Positions 21,750 through 22,592 of a stretch of DNA of 22,592 bases are shown here, piece by piece. Source of the stretch: JBBRLA01 sp038231615. GTDB lineage: Bacteria; Myxococcota_A; Polyangia; Palsa-1104; JAEUJZ01. Both the position numbers and the translations under genes were made by a program. Each line of letters begins with the position of its first letter. Position 1 is the first letter of the stretch. The stretch is taken from the NCBI GenBank assembly GCA_038231615.1, contig JBBRLA010000049.1:1-22592 (forward strand), given 5' to 3'. The notes under the pieces are model-generated. The model was not told the DNA's origin, did no database searches, and saw nothing but the letters and a program-made list of their open reading frames with translations.

Positions 21750-22129
21750 GTCGAGTCACCGTGGTCATCGTAGACAAAAGCGTATCACCGCCCCGGGGCA
21801 CGTCAAGCCATGACCTGGAAGAGACGGGGGACGGAACTCGGCTTCTCGGTTTCTCAAGCAGACGAGGCAGCGCAATCGATGCCATGATATTGGGCGGCCG
21901 GGTCTTCCATTTCTGCGGATTCTATAAGCGCAGCCTGCCTGCTTACCCCAAGAGGGTAGGTCAATCAAGGCCAGGTTTGAGCCCCCGAGGGCCAGGACGG
22001 GAAAGCAGCGAGCGCCACAGCAGCCAGCGTGACCAGATCGCCTCTACGTGAATCTGAAAGAAGAACTACCCAAAAAACGCCTGCGCCCCTCCCTCTGGGC
22101 ACACCGCCATCGCCCCGCGCCAAAACCGC
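21750..22129. other. Gene-free stretch
   Basis: About 380 bp upstream of the MNT gene without a convincing gene. Open frames here have atypical composition and lack ribosome sites. A small TACCC/GGGTA hairpin (21944-21958) has no T-tract. No tRNA, attachment site or integrase remnant was recognised. Confidence 0.6.
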
Positions 22130-22489
22130 TCAGGAAGGAGCGGGCGGATCGGCGAAGTCACCCCACAAAGGGCGGAACCTGCGGATCTGCGAAGTCATCG
22201 CAGGCTGCTGGGGCAGGCAGATCGGCAGATTCATCCCAAGGCGATACCGCAGCCGGGGCCCCCGCCGAGACGGCAGGTTGCTCGGAGGGTGCCCCCTTGC
22301 AAAATCCCACTCGGTCTGCACCACGAAACGCGACGGCGCCACTTTTGGCGCCTGAGTCGGCTCGCCCAGGTTGTCGCACAACCGGGCCCCCTCAGCCGGG
22401 TCCTTTTGGCAGGCGGCGGCCCCAAGGAGCGCGACGGCACAGGAGCCCGCCGCGGCCCCTTTGATGATTGATTTCAGAAAGGGGCCCAT
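22130..22489 (-). CDS. Small putative lipoprotein, C-terminus possibly frameshifted
   Basis: A 119-residue frame. The N-terminus is a clear lipoprotein-type signal: a basic start (KSIIKG), the hydrophobic run AVALLG and AAAC with Cys27, although the -3 position is Ala rather than the usual Leu. A typical mature start (QKDPAEGARLCDNLGEPTQ) follows. After about residue 68 (TEWDFARG) the frame becomes Arg/Pro-rich, while the next frame reads KGAPSEQPAVSAGAPAAV and CDDFADPQ, more like a secreted acidic tail. A frameshift near the G-run at about 22300-22310 is therefore possible. The ATG at 22489 is chosen: AGGA lies 7 bases upstream, and the GTG at 22495 adds two residues. Function unknown. Confidence 0.55.
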   Translation of the reverse strand: MGPFLKSIIKGAAAGSCAVALLGAAACQKDPAEGARLCDNLGEPTQAPKVAPSRFVVQTEWDFARGHPPSNLPSRRGPRLRYRLGMNLPICLPQQPAMTSQIRRFRPLWGDFADPPAPS

Positions 22490-22592
22490 GAGCACGTCCT
22501 ACCCGATCCGAATTCAGGTTTGATCGGTTATCGGGCCTTGATCATCGTTTCGGCCACCTTGTGCCCGCACTGCGTTAATTGCGCATGGCGTC

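Noticed and set aside
21941..21965. tRNA or terminator at the TACCC/GGGTA hairpin
   Set aside because: No cloverleaf can be built around it, and no T-tract follows on either strand.

Overview
The window looks like a chromosomal segment of a high-GC myxobacterium or related Myxococcota/deltaproteobacterium. The grounds are several Pkn-type Ser/Thr kinases (one fused to a cyclase-like and a STAND ATPase module, one degenerate with a PEGA domain), many predicted lipoproteins, a DUF1501 protein paired with a secreted CxxCH protein, and strong G/C bias at third codon positions. No rRNA, tRNA, CRISPR array, transposase or integrase was recognised.

Layout. 1-128: tandem 33-bp repeats running off the left edge. 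180-608 (-): FlK-like hotdog thioesterase. 679-6559 (+): a tightly spaced run of a repeat-bearing lipoprotein, a kinase/cyclase-like/STAND ATPase fusion, a small lipoprotein and a DHH phosphoesterase. 6679-9324 (-): RNase R. 9483-12449 (+): a TPR membrane protein followed by a PEGA pseudokinase, convergent with an intact receptor-type kinase (12466-13647, -). 13736-14071: an Asp-rich fragment-like ORF. 14077-15648 (-): a methyltransferase with a regulatory domain. 15707-19108 (-): a two-gene operon encoding a Tat-exported DUF1501 protein and a CxxCH lipoprotein. 19372-21736: a less GC-rich accessory patch with an MqsRA-like toxin-antitoxin pair, an orphan antitoxin-like gene and an MNT/HEPN pair. 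22130-22489 (-): a small lipoprotein whose C-terminus may be frameshifted.

The most unusual signal is a family of 33-bp (11-codon) repeats. Tandem or single copies occur at the left edge, between the start codon and the lipobox of a lipoprotein gene, inside the STAND ATPase region of the kinase fusion, and in the linker of the receptor kinase. A second 33-bp family forms the N-terminus of the kinase fusion. The units keep frame and are open in five (family 1) or six (family 2) frames, so they can sit in genes in either orientation without ending translation. Each array has its own sequence variant. This resembles a self-spreading, coding-tolerant element with no transposase in view.

The kinase genes suggest a signalling neighbourhood. 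The receptor kinase has all catalytic residues, while the convergent PEGA protein lacks the Lys, catalytic Asp and metal-binding Asn, so it is probably a scaffold or sensor working with the adjacent TPR protein. All functional statements come from motif reading by eye; no database search was run.
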